Source: Fusobacterium naviforme
Lineage (GTDB): Bacteria; Bacillota; Clostridia; Lachnospirales; Lachnospiraceae
DNA length: 64,000 nucleotides
Assembly (NCBI GenBank): GCA_003014445.1
Contig: PYGH01000005.1
Coordinates: forward strand, 62,001-126,000
Direction of reading: 5' to 3'
Position numbers and translations under genes: made by a program. Position 1 is the stretch's first letter. The number at the start of each line of letters is the position of its first letter. Positions 18,852-26,815 of the stretch are shown one piece after another. A model generated the notes under the pieces. That model had not been told where the DNA came from. It ran no database searches and saw only the letters and a list, made by a program, of their open reading frames with translations.

Positions 18852-19532
18852 TTACTTTCTGGCCTTTACGGTCTCTTTGAGGGTTACCAGAGCCTTTCTG
18901 GATCCCGGAACAGCGCCCTTCACCAGAATCAGGTTGTTCTCGGCATCAACGCGAACCACCTCAAGGTTCTGTGTCGTGACCTGAACATGACCCATGTGGC
19001 CAGGCATTCCCTTGCCCTTAAATACGCGGCTCGGGTCGGAAGAGGAACCATTGGAACCCTGGTGGCGGTGGAACTTGGAGCCGTGCGCCATCGGTCCGCG
19101 GGACTGTCCGTGTCTCTTGATTGCGCCCTGGAAGCCCTTTCCCTTGGAAATCGCAGTGGCATCGACCTTATCGCCGGCAGCGAAGATATCTGCCTTGATC
19201 TCGTCCTTTACCTTATAATCTGCGGAATTCTCAAAACGGAACTCTCTTAAGAAGCGGCCCGCTGCGTAGACCTCTCTCTGGCCCTCGCCCTTCTTCACGA
19301 CCTGCTTCTCAATCCCGGCCTTCTCAAGCTGACCTGCGTCCGGCTTGTTCACAAGCTTGGTGCGGATCTCACCGTAAGCGACCTGAACGGAATTGTAACC
19401 ATCATTCTCCTGAGTCTTGACTCTCGTGACCACGCAGGGACCGGCCTGAAGCACAGTTACCGGAATCAGAACGCCAGCCTCATTGTAGATCTGAGTCATA
19501 CCGACCTTTGTTGCAAGTATTGCCTTCTTCAT
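18852..19532 (-). CDS. rplC: Large ribosomal subunit protein uL3
   Basis: 226 residues, slightly longer than the usual 205-215. [37 protein letters not shown] at the N terminus and [32 protein letters not shown] in the 23S-contacting loop. AGGAGGTCAAAC precedes ATG 19532. Confidence 0.97.
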   Translation of the reverse strand: MKKAILATKVGMTQIYNEAGVLIPVTVLQAGPCVVTRVKTQENDGYNSVQVAYGEIRTKLVNKPDAGQLEKAGIEKQVVKKGEGQREVYAAGRFLREFRFENSADYKVKDEIKADIFAAGDKVDATAISKGKGFQGAIKRHGQSRGPMAHGSKFHRHQGSNGSSSDPSRVFKGKGMPGHMGHVQVTTQNLEVVRVDAENNLILVKGAVPGSRKALVTLKETVKARK

Positions 19533-19593
19533 GTTTGACCTCCTGTTTATCCTACAGCGGAACGTCCGGGGACGTTCATACTAGAGCAGGATA

Positions 19594-19911
19594 TTATTTT
19601 GTTTTCATCTTGATGTCGATGTGAACGCCGGCCGGCATCTCAAGACGGGACAGTGCATCCACAGTCTTGTCGGTCGGAGTCAGGACATCGATGAGTCTCT
19701 TGTGGGTTCTCTGCTCGAACTGCTCACGGCTGTCCTTATACTTGTGAACCGCACGAAGGATGGTAACAACCTCCTTCTTGGTCGGCAGCGGAACCGGACC
19801 GGAAACCTTTGCTCCCGTTCTCTTCACCGTGTCGACGATTTTTCCGGCAGACTGATCAACCAGCTTGTGATCGTACGCCTTCAACGTGATTCTCATTACC
19901 TGATTTGCCAT
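19594..19911 (-). CDS. rpsJ: Small ribosomal subunit protein uS10 (NusE)
   Basis: 105 residues ([47 protein letters not shown]). Also the antitermination partner of NusB. First gene of the cluster, preceded by AGGAGG and a long folded leader. Confidence 0.97.
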   Translation of the reverse strand: MANQVMRITLKAYDHKLVDQSAGKIVDTVKRTGAKVSGPVPLPTKKEVVTILRAVHKYKDSREQFEQRTHKRLIDVLTPTDKTVDALSRLEMPAGVHIDIKMKTK

Positions 19912-19949
19912 AAAAAAAGTCGCCTCCTTTTCGCACTTTTTTCGAAGTA

Positions 19950-20058
19950 CGACAAGCGGTGACTGTACACATTGCCGGGTGTGTCATTTTAAACCCACTC
20001 AGCTGTTCCTTCAGCTTTGTCTTGAAAGAACATTCTTCATTTGTACAGTGACTTGTCG
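19950..20058 (-). promoter_or_regulatory. Folded leader of the S10 operon
   Basis: CGACAAG...CTGTACA (20058-20042) pairs with TGTACAG...CTTGTCG (19969-19950), giving about 15 bp of long-range stem that closes a 72-nt domain containing AGCTG/CAGCT. A separate CCGCC/GGCGG hairpin lies at 20088-20100. The rpsJ ribosome binding site is just downstream. This is the expected place and shape for ribosomal-protein autoregulation, though the ligand is not shown. Confidence 0.55.
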
Positions 20059-20148
20059 TCAGTATCAAGACTTGACATTCGCTCCACGGAATATCCCGCC
20101 GATGGCGGCAACCTCGCGCTTCACAGCTATCATGTCACAGCGTTATGA

Positions 20149-20177
20149 ACTATAACACACAAAAAAAACAGATGCAA
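20149..20177 (-). promoter_or_regulatory. Sigma-A promoter of the S10-spc-alpha cluster
   Basis: TTGCAT (20177-20172), a 17-nt spacer rich in T, and TATAGT (20154-20149) on the minus strand. The start point would be near 20142, giving a leader of about 230 nt. Confidence 0.8.
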
Positions 20178-20347
20178 GTACTTTTTTATTCCTGCGTCCT
20201 CTTTCTCTGCCTTTTTCTGCAGAGCTTATGTAAATCTCCCGCCGGAAGCATCTCTCTTCCTATATTAATTATACGATTACGGCATCCAGGGTACTGCCTC
20301 CCACGTACCGCACACAATCACCTTTTACCAATATATCACAATATGCA

Positions 20348-20373
20348 GGGAAACGCTGACCAGAGCGTTTCCC
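20348..20373. terminator. Terminator-like hairpin after the acidic lipoprotein gene
   Basis: GGGAAACGCT pairs with AGCGTTTCCC over a six-base loop. The better T-run (ACGTTTTT) is on the plus strand; on the minus strand, where the gene lies, only TGCATATT follows. The 170 bases between here and the S10 promoter hold nothing recognisable. Confidence 0.5.
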
Positions 20374-20399
20374 ACGTTTTTCCTGCCCCCGCCGCTCAC

Positions 20400-20894
20400 T
20401 TACTGCTGCGCTGCGGAGCTCTCTGCGGCAGCTGCACCCGTCGTCTCCTCTACCGCTGTCTCTGCGGCAGTCATCGCCTCAAGTACCTCTGCCGGAGGCT
20501 CTGCCGCTCCCTGCGTGGGCTCCGGCTTCTTGAGATTTCCGGAGCGATTCTTCTTGATCTTTGTCACCTTTCCGCTGGGTCCTTCAGAATCGTCCGCGGG
20601 GGCTTCCTCCTCGGCCTCTGTATCCTCTTCCGTCTCTATCTCTGCTGCCGGAGCAGCAGCAGTCTTCTGCTCTGTGGCTTCCTCCTGCTCCTCAGCTTCC
20701 GTCTCCTCTTCGCTGCTCTCCTCCACACTGCTCTCAACAGAGCTCTCTGACGTGCTGCTCGCTGCCTCCGTTGTCACAGCAGCCGGCTCTGTCTCCGCAG
20801 CGCTGCTCTTCTCTCCGCCCCCCTGACCGCAGGCATTCAGACTCAGCATCACAGCTGCCGCGATAAGCATTGCGCCAAATGTTTTTCTCCTCAT
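20400..20894 (-). CDS. Acidic low-complexity lipoprotein of unknown function
   Basis: 164 residues from ATG 20894 (GGAGG nine nt upstream). Signal peptide with lipobox LNAC (MRRKTFGAMLIAAAVMLSLNAC), so probably a membrane-anchored lipoprotein. The mature part is almost entirely Ala/Glu/Ser/Thr (SSTSESSVESSVEESSEEE, AAPAAEIETEEDTEAEEEAP), with a short basic patch KVTKIKKNRSGNLKK near residue 120. No folded domain is recognisable; it looks like a disordered spacer or surface-exposed tether. Its promoter and a plausible terminator make it a single-gene unit. Confidence 0.75.
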   Translation of the reverse strand: MRRKTFGAMLIAAAVMLSLNACGQGGGEKSSAAETEPAAVTTEAASSTSESSVESSVEESSEEETEAEEQEEATEQKTAAAPAAEIETEEDTEAEEEAPADDSEGPSGKVTKIKKNRSGNLKKPEPTQGAAEPPAEVLEAMTAAETAVEETTGAAAAESSAAQQ

Positions 20895-20961
20895 AACATT
20901 TACCTCCAGATTGTCCATACCAGCCGTGCGGGTATACCGCCCGAGGCCGGTGAATGCTCTT

Positions 20962-20989
20962 ATCATAACACATCAGACCCGCAGTTCAA
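20962..20989 (-). promoter_or_regulatory. Promoter of the acidic lipoprotein gene, extended -10
   Basis: TTGAAC (20989-20984), a 16-nt spacer and TATGAT (20967-20962) preceded by TGT on the minus strand. It is divergent from the promoter at 21013. Confidence 0.65.
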
Positions 20990-21012
20990 TTCATTTCATA
21001 AAATCATAAGAC

Positions 21013-21041
21013 TTGATGTCGTGCAGTGCCTTTGCTAAACT
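21013..21041 (+). promoter_or_regulatory. Promoter of the methyltransferase gene
   Basis: TTGATG, a 17-nt spacer and TAAACT, about 70 nt before ATG 21109. A weak AGGGGG/CCCCCT hairpin lies in the short leader. Confidence 0.6.
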
Positions 21042-21108
21042 GTCCGGGAGAGGGGGCGCGCAGCTTCCGCTTCCCCCTATTTAGTCTTAATTGAAATGGA
21101 GAAACACT

Positions 21109-22017
21109 ATGCTGACTGCCAACCGCTGGAAAGACTATGAAGTAATCGACTGCTCCGCCGGAGAGAAGCTGGAGCGCTGGGGAACGCATCTGCTGATCCG
21201 GCCGGATCCCCAGATCATATGGAGTACGCCAAAAGAGCACAGGGGCTGGAGCCATCCCGCCGGCCACTATAAGCGGAGCTCCAGCGGCGGAGGAGAATGG
21301 GAGTTCTTTGGACTGCCGAAGCAATGGGAGATCGAGTATCGGCTGCCTGAGACCCTGCCGATCCGAAAGAGCCAGTCGCTTCACTTCCAGCTGAAGCCCT
21401 TCAGCTTCAAACACACCGGACTCTTTCCCGAGCAGGCCGCAAACTGGGATTGGTTCTCTGCCCTGATCTCTGAGGCAGTGGCCGCGGGCCGCGAGATCCG
21501 GGTTTTGAATCTCTTCGCCTACACCGGAGGCGCTACGCTTGCCGCAGCTGCAGCAGGCGCCAGTGTGACGCACGTGGACGCCAGCAAGGGCATGGTCGCG
21601 TGGGCAAAGGAAAATGCTGAGCTCTCCGGACTTCAGGACGCTCCGATCCGCTGGCTGGTCGACGACTGCGCAAAGTTCGTACAGCGGGAGCAGCGCCGCG
21701 GAAGGCACTACGACGCCATTATCATGGATCCCCCCTCCTACGGCCGCGGGCCCAAGGGCGAGATATGGAAGATTGAGGATGCCATCTATCCGCTGGTGAA
21801 GGACTGCGCTTCCCTCCTCTCCGAGCATCCCCTCTTCTTCCTCATCAATTCCTACACGACGGGACTTCAGGCGAGCGTGCTCTCCTACATTCTCGGCACA
21901 ACCGTAGCCTCTGCACACGGCGGCGCACTGGTCTCAGACGAGCTGGGCCTTCCTGTGCAAGAGAGCGGGCTCATACTCCCCTGCGGTGCAAGCGGTCGCT
22001 GGGTCGCTGCGCGCTGA
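21109..22017 (+). CDS. Class I SAM-dependent methyltransferase (RlmI/RlmK-like)
   Basis: 302 residues; ATG 21109 is preferred to an in-frame TTG at 21091 because GGAG lies 7 nt before it. The Rossmann domain occupies about residues 140-300: motif I VLNLFAYTGGATLAAAAAG (SAM binding), acidic residue in VTHVDAS, and the catalytic-type motif IV MDPPSYGRG. The layout resembles rRNA m5C/m2G methyltransferases of the PF10672 group. The N-terminal part (YEVIDCSAGEKLERWGTHLLIRPDPQ) replaces a PUA domain. Probably an rRNA base methyltransferase; the target is not deducible. Confidence 0.8.
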   Translation: MLTANRWKDYEVIDCSAGEKLERWGTHLLIRPDPQIIWSTPKEHRGWSHPAGHYKRSSSGGGEWEFFGLPKQWEIEYRLPETLPIRKSQSLHFQLKPFSFKHTGLFPEQAANWDWFSALISEAVAAGREIRVLNLFAYTGGATLAAAAAGASVTHVDASKGMVAWAKENAELSGLQDAPIRWLVDDCAKFVQREQRRGRHYDAIIMDPPSYGRGPKGEIWKIEDAIYPLVKDCASLLSEHPLFFLINSYTTGLQASVLSYILGTTVASAHGGALVSDELGLPVQESGLILPCGASGRWVAAR

Positions 22018-22033
22018 GGCAGGCAGAGAAAAT

Positions 22034-22069
22034 AGCTGTGGTAGCTTAACACACTCTGCCACCACAGCT
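22034..22069. terminator. Hairpin terminator between convergent genes
   Basis: AGCTGTGGT pairs with ACCACAGCT around an 18-nt loop. On the minus strand it is followed by ATTTTCTC, serving the gene ending at 22111. Confidence 0.6.
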
Positions 22070-22110
22070 GTCATCCCCCATCCCGGCAGGCCGGGGCCTT
22101 ATCCATTCTA

Positions 22111-23424
22111 TTATTTTTCTTGCAAATTTCCGAGTATCTCCCGCACCGCCGCAAGCAGATTGTCCGCCACAAGCTCCGCCGCAGCGCTGTACTTTCCGTC
22201 CATGCCCGCCTGTCCCGTGCGCACCAGCGCCGTGTGACAGCCGGCGCGGCGTCCGAGCTCCATATCCACCGTGGAATCTCCGATCACCCATGAGGATGCA
22301 AGATCTATATTGTAGCGCTCTGCGGCCTTAAGGAGCATACCCGGCTTCGGCTTCCGGCACGCGCAGTCAAGCTTGTACTCCGGCCGCTCTCCCGGAAAGC
22401 CCCGATCGGGGTGATGCGGGCAGAAGAAAAGATCATCCACAAATACGCCCTCTCTTCCGAGCAGTGTCTTCATCTTGCAGAAGATAGTCTGAAGCTCCTC
22501 CTCTGTCGTCTCCCCCCGCGCAATCACCGGCTGATTCGTCACAACGATCGCGAGATATTCCGAAGAATTGATACAGCGCAGCGCCTCACAGACGCCCGGA
22601 AGCAGCTCAAACTCCTCCGCGCACCGCACAAAGCCCCGGTAGACATTGATCACACCATCCCGGTCCAGAAACAGCGCCTTCTGCCTGTTCTTTAAATTCC
22701 GCTTTCCGATAAAGCCGGAGCGAATATCCTCCGCCGCCTTCTCAATCCGCTCCACCGTTCCCACATCCTTTACATACTCCGGCGAGCGGTAGGCATACAC
22801 AGCCTCCCCGCGCTCCGCCATCGGTGCAAGCAGCCCCTTCTCAAAATCCAGCTTCTCGGGACGGTCGACCCGTGAGAGCATCTCCCTCTTTAATATGTAG
22901 AGACCCGCATTTACACAGTTATCGTACCAGTAGTCCCTGACATTGTGCTTGGAATCAAAGGCTGTCACCCTGCCCGTCCCATCCGCGCGGATCAGATCCG
23001 AGTCAAAGGGATGCGCATTCGGATGCGCAAAGAGCAGCACCTCCGCATCCTTCTCAAGAAAAAAGCGCTCCATCCTGTCGATATCAATATCGAAGAGCAC
23101 ATCCCCGAACACCAGCAGAAAGTAAGGCTCTGTGACTCGCTCCCTCAGATAGTAAAAAGCTCCCGCTGTCCCAAGCGGCTCCTCCTCCTCGACGTAATCA
23201 ATCTTTATGCCGAGGGCACTGCCATCCCCGAAATATTCTGTGATCCGTTCCTTCAGATGGCCCACAACCATGGTCACGCGGGTAATGTTCCAGCGCTTCA
23301 GCATCTCCAGCTGCCACGCGAGCAGCGGGCGTCCGAGCAGCGGCACCATGGGCTTTGGTATCTCTCCTCTGGTAAGTGCCTGAAGCCGCGTTCCCTTGCC
23401 TCCCGCCATAATCACTACCTGCAT
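22111..23424 (-). CDS. Bifunctional sugar nucleotidyltransferase / HAD-IIIA heptose-bisphosphate phosphatase-like protein
   Basis: 437 residues. Residues 1-230 are a nucleotidyltransferase (VVIMAGGKGTRLQALTRGEIPKPMVPLLGRPLLAW, GTAGAFYYLRE, VFGDVLFDID) of the glucose/mannose-1-phosphate family. Residues about 250-437 are a HAD phosphatase like GmhB: LFLDRDGVIN with the nucleophile Asp, VTNQPVIARGE, a zinc loop CPHHPDRG...CACRKPKPG, and WVIGDSTVDMELGRRAG. The two activities fit activated-heptose or related NDP-sugar synthesis, where a phosphatase step precedes nucleotidylation. No lipopolysaccharide genes are nearby, as expected for a Gram-positive, so the product may feed a glycan or glycoprotein. 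Substrate is inference. Confidence 0.85.
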   Translation of the reverse strand: MQVVIMAGGKGTRLQALTRGEIPKPMVPLLGRPLLAWQLEMLKRWNITRVTMVVGHLKERITEYFGDGSALGIKIDYVEEEEPLGTAGAFYYLRERVTEPYFLLVFGDVLFDIDIDRMERFFLEKDAEVLLFAHPNAHPFDSDLIRADGTGRVTAFDSKHNVRDYWYDNCVNAGLYILKREMLSRVDRPEKLDFEKGLLAPMAERGEAVYAYRSPEYVKDVGTVERIEKAAEDIRSGFIGKRNLKNRQKALFLDRDGVINVYRGFVRCAEEFELLPGVCEALRCINSSEYLAIVVTNQPVIARGETTEEELQTIFCKMKTLLGREGVFVDDLFFCPHHPDRGFPGERPEYKLDCACRKPKPGMLLKAAERYNIDLASSWVIGDSTVDMELGRRAGCHTALVRTGQAGMDGKYSAAAELVADNLLAAVREILGNLQEK

Positions 23425-23829
23425 CTCTCATCCTCCCGCTGTTCTTATATTTTTCCTCCGCGCTTCTCTGCCGCAAAGTCCGGCTCCCATCCGCTCCCGA
23501 GCTTCCCGGAGGAAACCGGTGCTCTTTTCCGCAAAGAGCCCGGATCGCCGCCAATGATCTTATCACAGCACAGAATATGCTGTATAGACTCCTGTGAACG
23601 AGAATAGTTTACCACAGATCGTACAGGGTATGTATGAGCAACAAAATGAAACAGGGAATGATCAGAGACAGCGGAGCCTTTACCCCCCGCTGTCTCTCTG
23701 TCTGTTTATCCTGTTCTATCTGCTCTTTTTCCTGTGGATGCTGTCTGCATCCACGGTATAACCATCCGGCGTCTTTTCATCTGCACACATCACACCCCGC
23801 GCAGCTCCGGCTCCGCTCTCAGTACAGTC
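23425..23829. other. Intergenic stretch with two hairpins, no gene seen
   Basis: About 400 bases without a supportable gene. It holds a GAGACAGCGG/CCGCTGTCTC hairpin at 23664-23697 and a GTGGATGC/GCATCCAC hairpin at 23734-23754, neither followed by a T-run. One of them may mark the 3' end of the gene at 23830. Confidence 0.4.
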
Positions 23830-24510
23830 TCACTTCTTTCCTGCCGTGATAAACGGAGACAGCACACCGCCGAGCCGCGGCAGCGACATGGTCTGGATAT
23901 ACGCCTTTCCCGGTCCGATAATCACGGTATCCACCAGCCCCTCGCCGCCCAAAAGCTTGTTCTTCAGCCCCTTGACCACGCGGATATCCATCTGGCAGCT
24001 CTCCTCCATCAGCGCCACCACGCCGGTGTCGCACACCAGCTCCTCGCCCGGCATCAGGTCATACTCCTTCACATAACCGTCCAGCTCAAGAAATACCACG
24101 CCCGGCCCGGTCACCTTCTGCATGATAAAGCCCTCGCCTCCCAGAAAGCCCGCACCCAGCTTCTTCTGAAAATGCACGGCCAGCTCCACACCTGAGCTCG
24201 CGCAGAGGAACGCGGACTTCTGGCAGATCAGACTCTCTCCCGGTCCCAGCTCACGCGCAATAATGCTTCCCGCAAAGGACGAGGCAAAGCCGATCTCGGC
24301 CGGTCCCTGCGCGGTGTAATAGCTCATGAACATGTTCTCTCCGGAAAACATGCGCCCGATGCCTCCTCCGAGGCCTCCCGGCGCCTTTGTCTCCGTGAGT
24401 ATCGTTCCCTTCGCCCATGTGCGCCCTCCCAGCTCACTGATGATTGTCTCGCCCGCATCCAGCTGAATGATAACCGCCGGCAGACTTCCTCCCTCAATCT
24501 GATAACGCAT
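23830..24510 (-). CDS. AIM24/TIGR00266-family protein
   Basis: 226 residues from ATG 24510 (AAGGAGG upstream; the longer frame has no ribosome site). Repetitive beta-helix-like sequence with many Gly (GRTWAKGTILTETKAPGGLGGGIGRMFSGENMFMSYYTAQGPAEIGFA...ELGPGESLICQKSAFL) matches the AIM24/TIGR00266 group, small beta-barrel-like proteins of unsettled function that are widespread in bacteria. No catalytic motif. It stands alone, divergent from mscL. Confidence 0.85.
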   Translation of the reverse strand: MRYQIEGGSLPAVIIQLDAGETIISELGGRTWAKGTILTETKAPGGLGGGIGRMFSGENMFMSYYTAQGPAEIGFASSFAGSIIARELGPGESLICQKSAFLCASSGVELAVHFQKKLGAGFLGGEGFIMQKVTGPGVVFLELDGYVKEYDLMPGEELVCDTGVVALMEESCQMDIRVVKGLKNKLLGGEGLVDTVIIGPGKAYIQTMSLPRLGGVLSPFITAGKK

Positions 24511-24919
24511 AAATTGTCCTCCTTTGTTTTCTATTATTCTTCCGCAGCTGTCTCTGCACTCTGTCCCGCGCATTTCTTCTGCGTAAAGTTCTCGTTTCTT
24601 TTTTTATAAGCCTTTTTTCGAATAAAAGATATTATCCCAGGTATACTTTTGAGCTCAATTCCTCTGAAATCCGCAATAATATCCAATGGATCAGAAAAAC
24701 TTGTATAAAAAACAGCAAAAAAATTATACACATTGCATAAATTTCCAAATTGCCTCCGAATAGTCAAGGTCTACAATAAGGCAGGCGCAACTCCTCTCGA
24801 GGACGAACCGCTTCAGGTAAAATAAACCGCTTTTCCGGTTACTTTTTTGCCCTCCTGCGCTATACTGCTTTTGGCGGCAAGCTGCCGCACAACTTTGACT
24901 TGTATTACAGGAGGGGATT
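24511..24919. other. AT-rich divergent intergenic region upstream of mscL
   Basis: No gene. TATAAT occurs on the minus strand at 24728-24723 with no matching -35, and TATACT occurs on the plus strand about 50 nt before mscL, also with a poor -35. A small AACCG/CGGTT hairpin sits near 24827. mscL expression may therefore depend on another sigma factor or an activator. Confidence 0.35.
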
Positions 24920-25339
24920 ATGAAGAAGTTTATGGAAGAATTCAAGAGCTTTGCTCTGAAGGGCAATGTGCTTGATATGGCAGTCGGCGTCATCATCGGC
25001 AGTGCCTTCAGCGCCATCGTAAAGTCTCTGGTGGACGATATCATCATGCCGCTGCTCGGTATTCTGCTTGGCCAGATCAACATCTCCGAGCTGGCCGTCA
25101 CAGTTCCGAATCCGCTGGGCGGAGCAGATGTGAGTCTCCGCTACGGCCTGTTCCTTCAGAATATTCTGAACTTCATATTCATTGCCCTTGCAGTCTTTAT
25201 GATCGTAAAGGCCGCAAATGCCATGATGGAGAATGCCAGGAAAAAGGAAGAGGAGGCTCCTGCCGAGACCCCGGAGCCGAGCAAGGAAGAGCTTCTGCTC
25301 ACAGAAATCCGCGATGTGCTGAAGGAGATGAAGCAGTAA
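24920..25339 (+). CDS. mscL: Large-conductance mechanosensitive channel
   Basis: 139 residues, ATG behind AGGAGGGG. Opens under membrane tension to release osmolytes on hypo-osmotic shock. N-terminal helix and TM1 (FKSFALKGNVLDMAVGVIIGSAFSAIVKSLVDDIIMPLLGILLG) with the constriction residues, a periplasmic-type loop, TM2 (LQNILNFIFIALAVFMIVKAAN), and the cytoplasmic helix bundle (PSKEELLLTEIRDVLKEMKQ). Confidence 0.97.
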   Translation: MKKFMEEFKSFALKGNVLDMAVGVIIGSAFSAIVKSLVDDIIMPLLGILLGQINISELAVTVPNPLGGADVSLRYGLFLQNILNFIFIALAVFMIVKAANAMMENARKKEEEAPAETPEPSKEELLLTEIRDVLKEMKQ

Positions 25340-25398
25340 GTGCATCCGGCATCTGCCCGGTGGAGGCGCCCTGAGAGAAAATCCACCTTCCACCTATA

Positions 25399-25453
25399 GC
25401 AAAAAGAATCCGCTGTGCCTCTGCCGTCTGCAGGACACAGCGGATTCTTTTTG
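25399..25453. terminator. Strong bidirectional terminator
   Basis: A 19-bp perfect stem from GCAAAAAGAATCCGCTGTG to CACAGCGGATTCTTTTTGC around a 17-nt loop, with A- and T-tracts at both ends. It serves mscL (+) and the peptidase gene (-). Confidence 0.85.
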
Positions 25454-25520
25454 CTGAGACACAAACTTCAGGATGCCGTATTCCCTGTAAATCAAAACCA
25501 TCAAAAGCCGGAAAGAGCAG

Positions 25521-26174
25521 CTACTCTATAATCAGAACAGAGCTGAGCAGAGTTCCAAATACCGGCGGATGCGCTCTGCCCGAGAGGTAAGCCGAAAACT
25601 CAGCCTCATAAAGTTCGCCCCATGAGGCAAGCAGCAGAACGTCGCCCTCTGCCCTCCTGCTCAGACCGACCACAGTCATATAGTGATCCCTTGCCTCTCC
25701 CGCCGAAGCACCGTGCCGCCGCAGCGGCAGCCCCCTTCTTCCTTCCAGGGCGAAACCGGGTCCCACAGAGAGTATCACCGGAATATCTCGCTGCAGCATA
25801 CTGTATATAGCCCGACGCAACGCCTCTGCTGTGCAAAAACTCCCCCAGCGTGCGCGAAACGGAGAGCCGAGCGCTCTTGCACGCCGGTTGAAACTGCGCG
25901 CCAGCGAGAGTCCATCCACACCTAGCTCAAAGCGGCGCAGCGGAAAACTATGCCAGAGTTTCTCAAGCTCGCTCCTGTACTGCACACCGCTCTGCCTGAA
26001 GAAATCCGGATGTGAGCGCTCTCCCGCCTCACGCCACTTCTCCCGCTGCTCCAGATAAAAAAAGAGATCCGCAAGAGCAATCACACCGCAGCCGGAATGC
26101 TGAAATACCATGTCATCAAAGTCATTCTGACTCCCGGCCCCATAAGGCCCGATAAGCCGTAGTCTCTCCCGCAT
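25521..26174 (-). CDS. C39-like (papain-fold) cysteine peptidase family protein
   Basis: 217 residues from ATG 26174, which overlaps the NUDIX stop codon by one base (TGATG). The catalytic Cys context HSGCGVIALADLFFYL (about residue 29) and the His context RDHYMTVVGLSRR (about residue 174) match the Peptidase_C39_2/papain-like fold; a Ser replaces the usual Asn or Asp in LLASWGELYEAEF, so the third catalytic position is unusual. No signal peptide is present, so it would act inside the cell. Coupling to a NUDIX hydrolase is odd for a C39 peptidase. It could be an inactive or differently acting member. Confidence 0.65.
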   Translation of the reverse strand: MRERLRLIGPYGAGSQNDFDDMVFQHSGCGVIALADLFFYLEQREKWREAGERSHPDFFRQSGVQYRSELEKLWHSFPLRRFELGVDGLSLARSFNRRARALGSPFRARWGSFCTAEALRRAIYSMLQRDIPVILSVGPGFALEGRRGLPLRRHGASAGEARDHYMTVVGLSRRAEGDVLLLASWGELYEAEFSAYLSGRAHPPVFGTLLSSVLIIE

Positions 26175-26722
26175 CAGCGTGTTCTCCCGGCTTGCATGAG
26201 ATAGTAGACTGCAATATGCACAGCCTGTACAAAGCCGCCTTCCTGAATGAGGCGCTGCATCTCCGAACGCGGAACCACAATGGTCTCCATGCACTCCGTC
26301 TCATCGAGCTGCCGCTCTGCCTGCTTTCTGCACCCTTCCGCAAGATAGCAGTAGGCGTAATTGTCCGCAATCGTGGCGTTTGGCGCGATGCGTCCGAGAA
26401 AGCTCCAGCACTCGGAGACACAGCCGGTCTCCTCCAGCAGCTCACGTTTCGCCGCCTCCAGCGGCTCCTCTCCGGGCTCGATACCACCTGCCGGAAATTC
26501 TGTCGTCACCTCGGCAATTCCCGGACGAAACTGCCGCACACAGATAAAATCTCCTGCTTCATCCCGCGCAGCGATCACAGTGAAGCTGCGATTGTGATAG
26601 CTGTAATAGGGACTCAGCTCTCTTCCGTTCGGAAGCAGATAGCTCCTGCTGCGCAGATCTACCCAGTGATCCTTTTTGACTGTCTGCTCTGTGAGCAGCT
26701 TCCACGACAACGAATCGCTCAT
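26174..26722 (-). CDS. NUDIX hydrolase, ADP-ribose pyrophosphatase-like
   Basis: 182 residues; ATG 26722 follows GGGGGAGATCAG. Full Nudix box GGIEPGEEPLEAAKRELLEETG at about residues 79-100, preceded by RQFRPGIAEVTTEFPAGG as in ADP-sugar pyrophosphatases. These enzymes hydrolyse ADP-ribose or related nucleoside diphosphates to AMP plus sugar phosphate. Translationally coupled to the peptidase-like gene downstream. Confidence 0.88.
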   Translation of the reverse strand: MSDSLSWKLLTEQTVKKDHWVDLRSRSYLLPNGRELSPYYSYHNRSFTVIAARDEAGDFICVRQFRPGIAEVTTEFPAGGIEPGEEPLEAAKRELLEETGCVSECWSFLGRIAPNATIADNYAYCYLAEGCRKQAERQLDETECMETIVVPRSEMQRLIQEGGFVQAVHIAVYYLMQAGRTR

Positions 26723-26815
26723 CTGATCTCCCCCGCCAGCCGGCCTCCCGGCACGGTTTCTTCTGTGGTTCAATTGATTGTTTTGTAAATGTATCCGCCA
26801 GTGGGGTCGGCCCTG

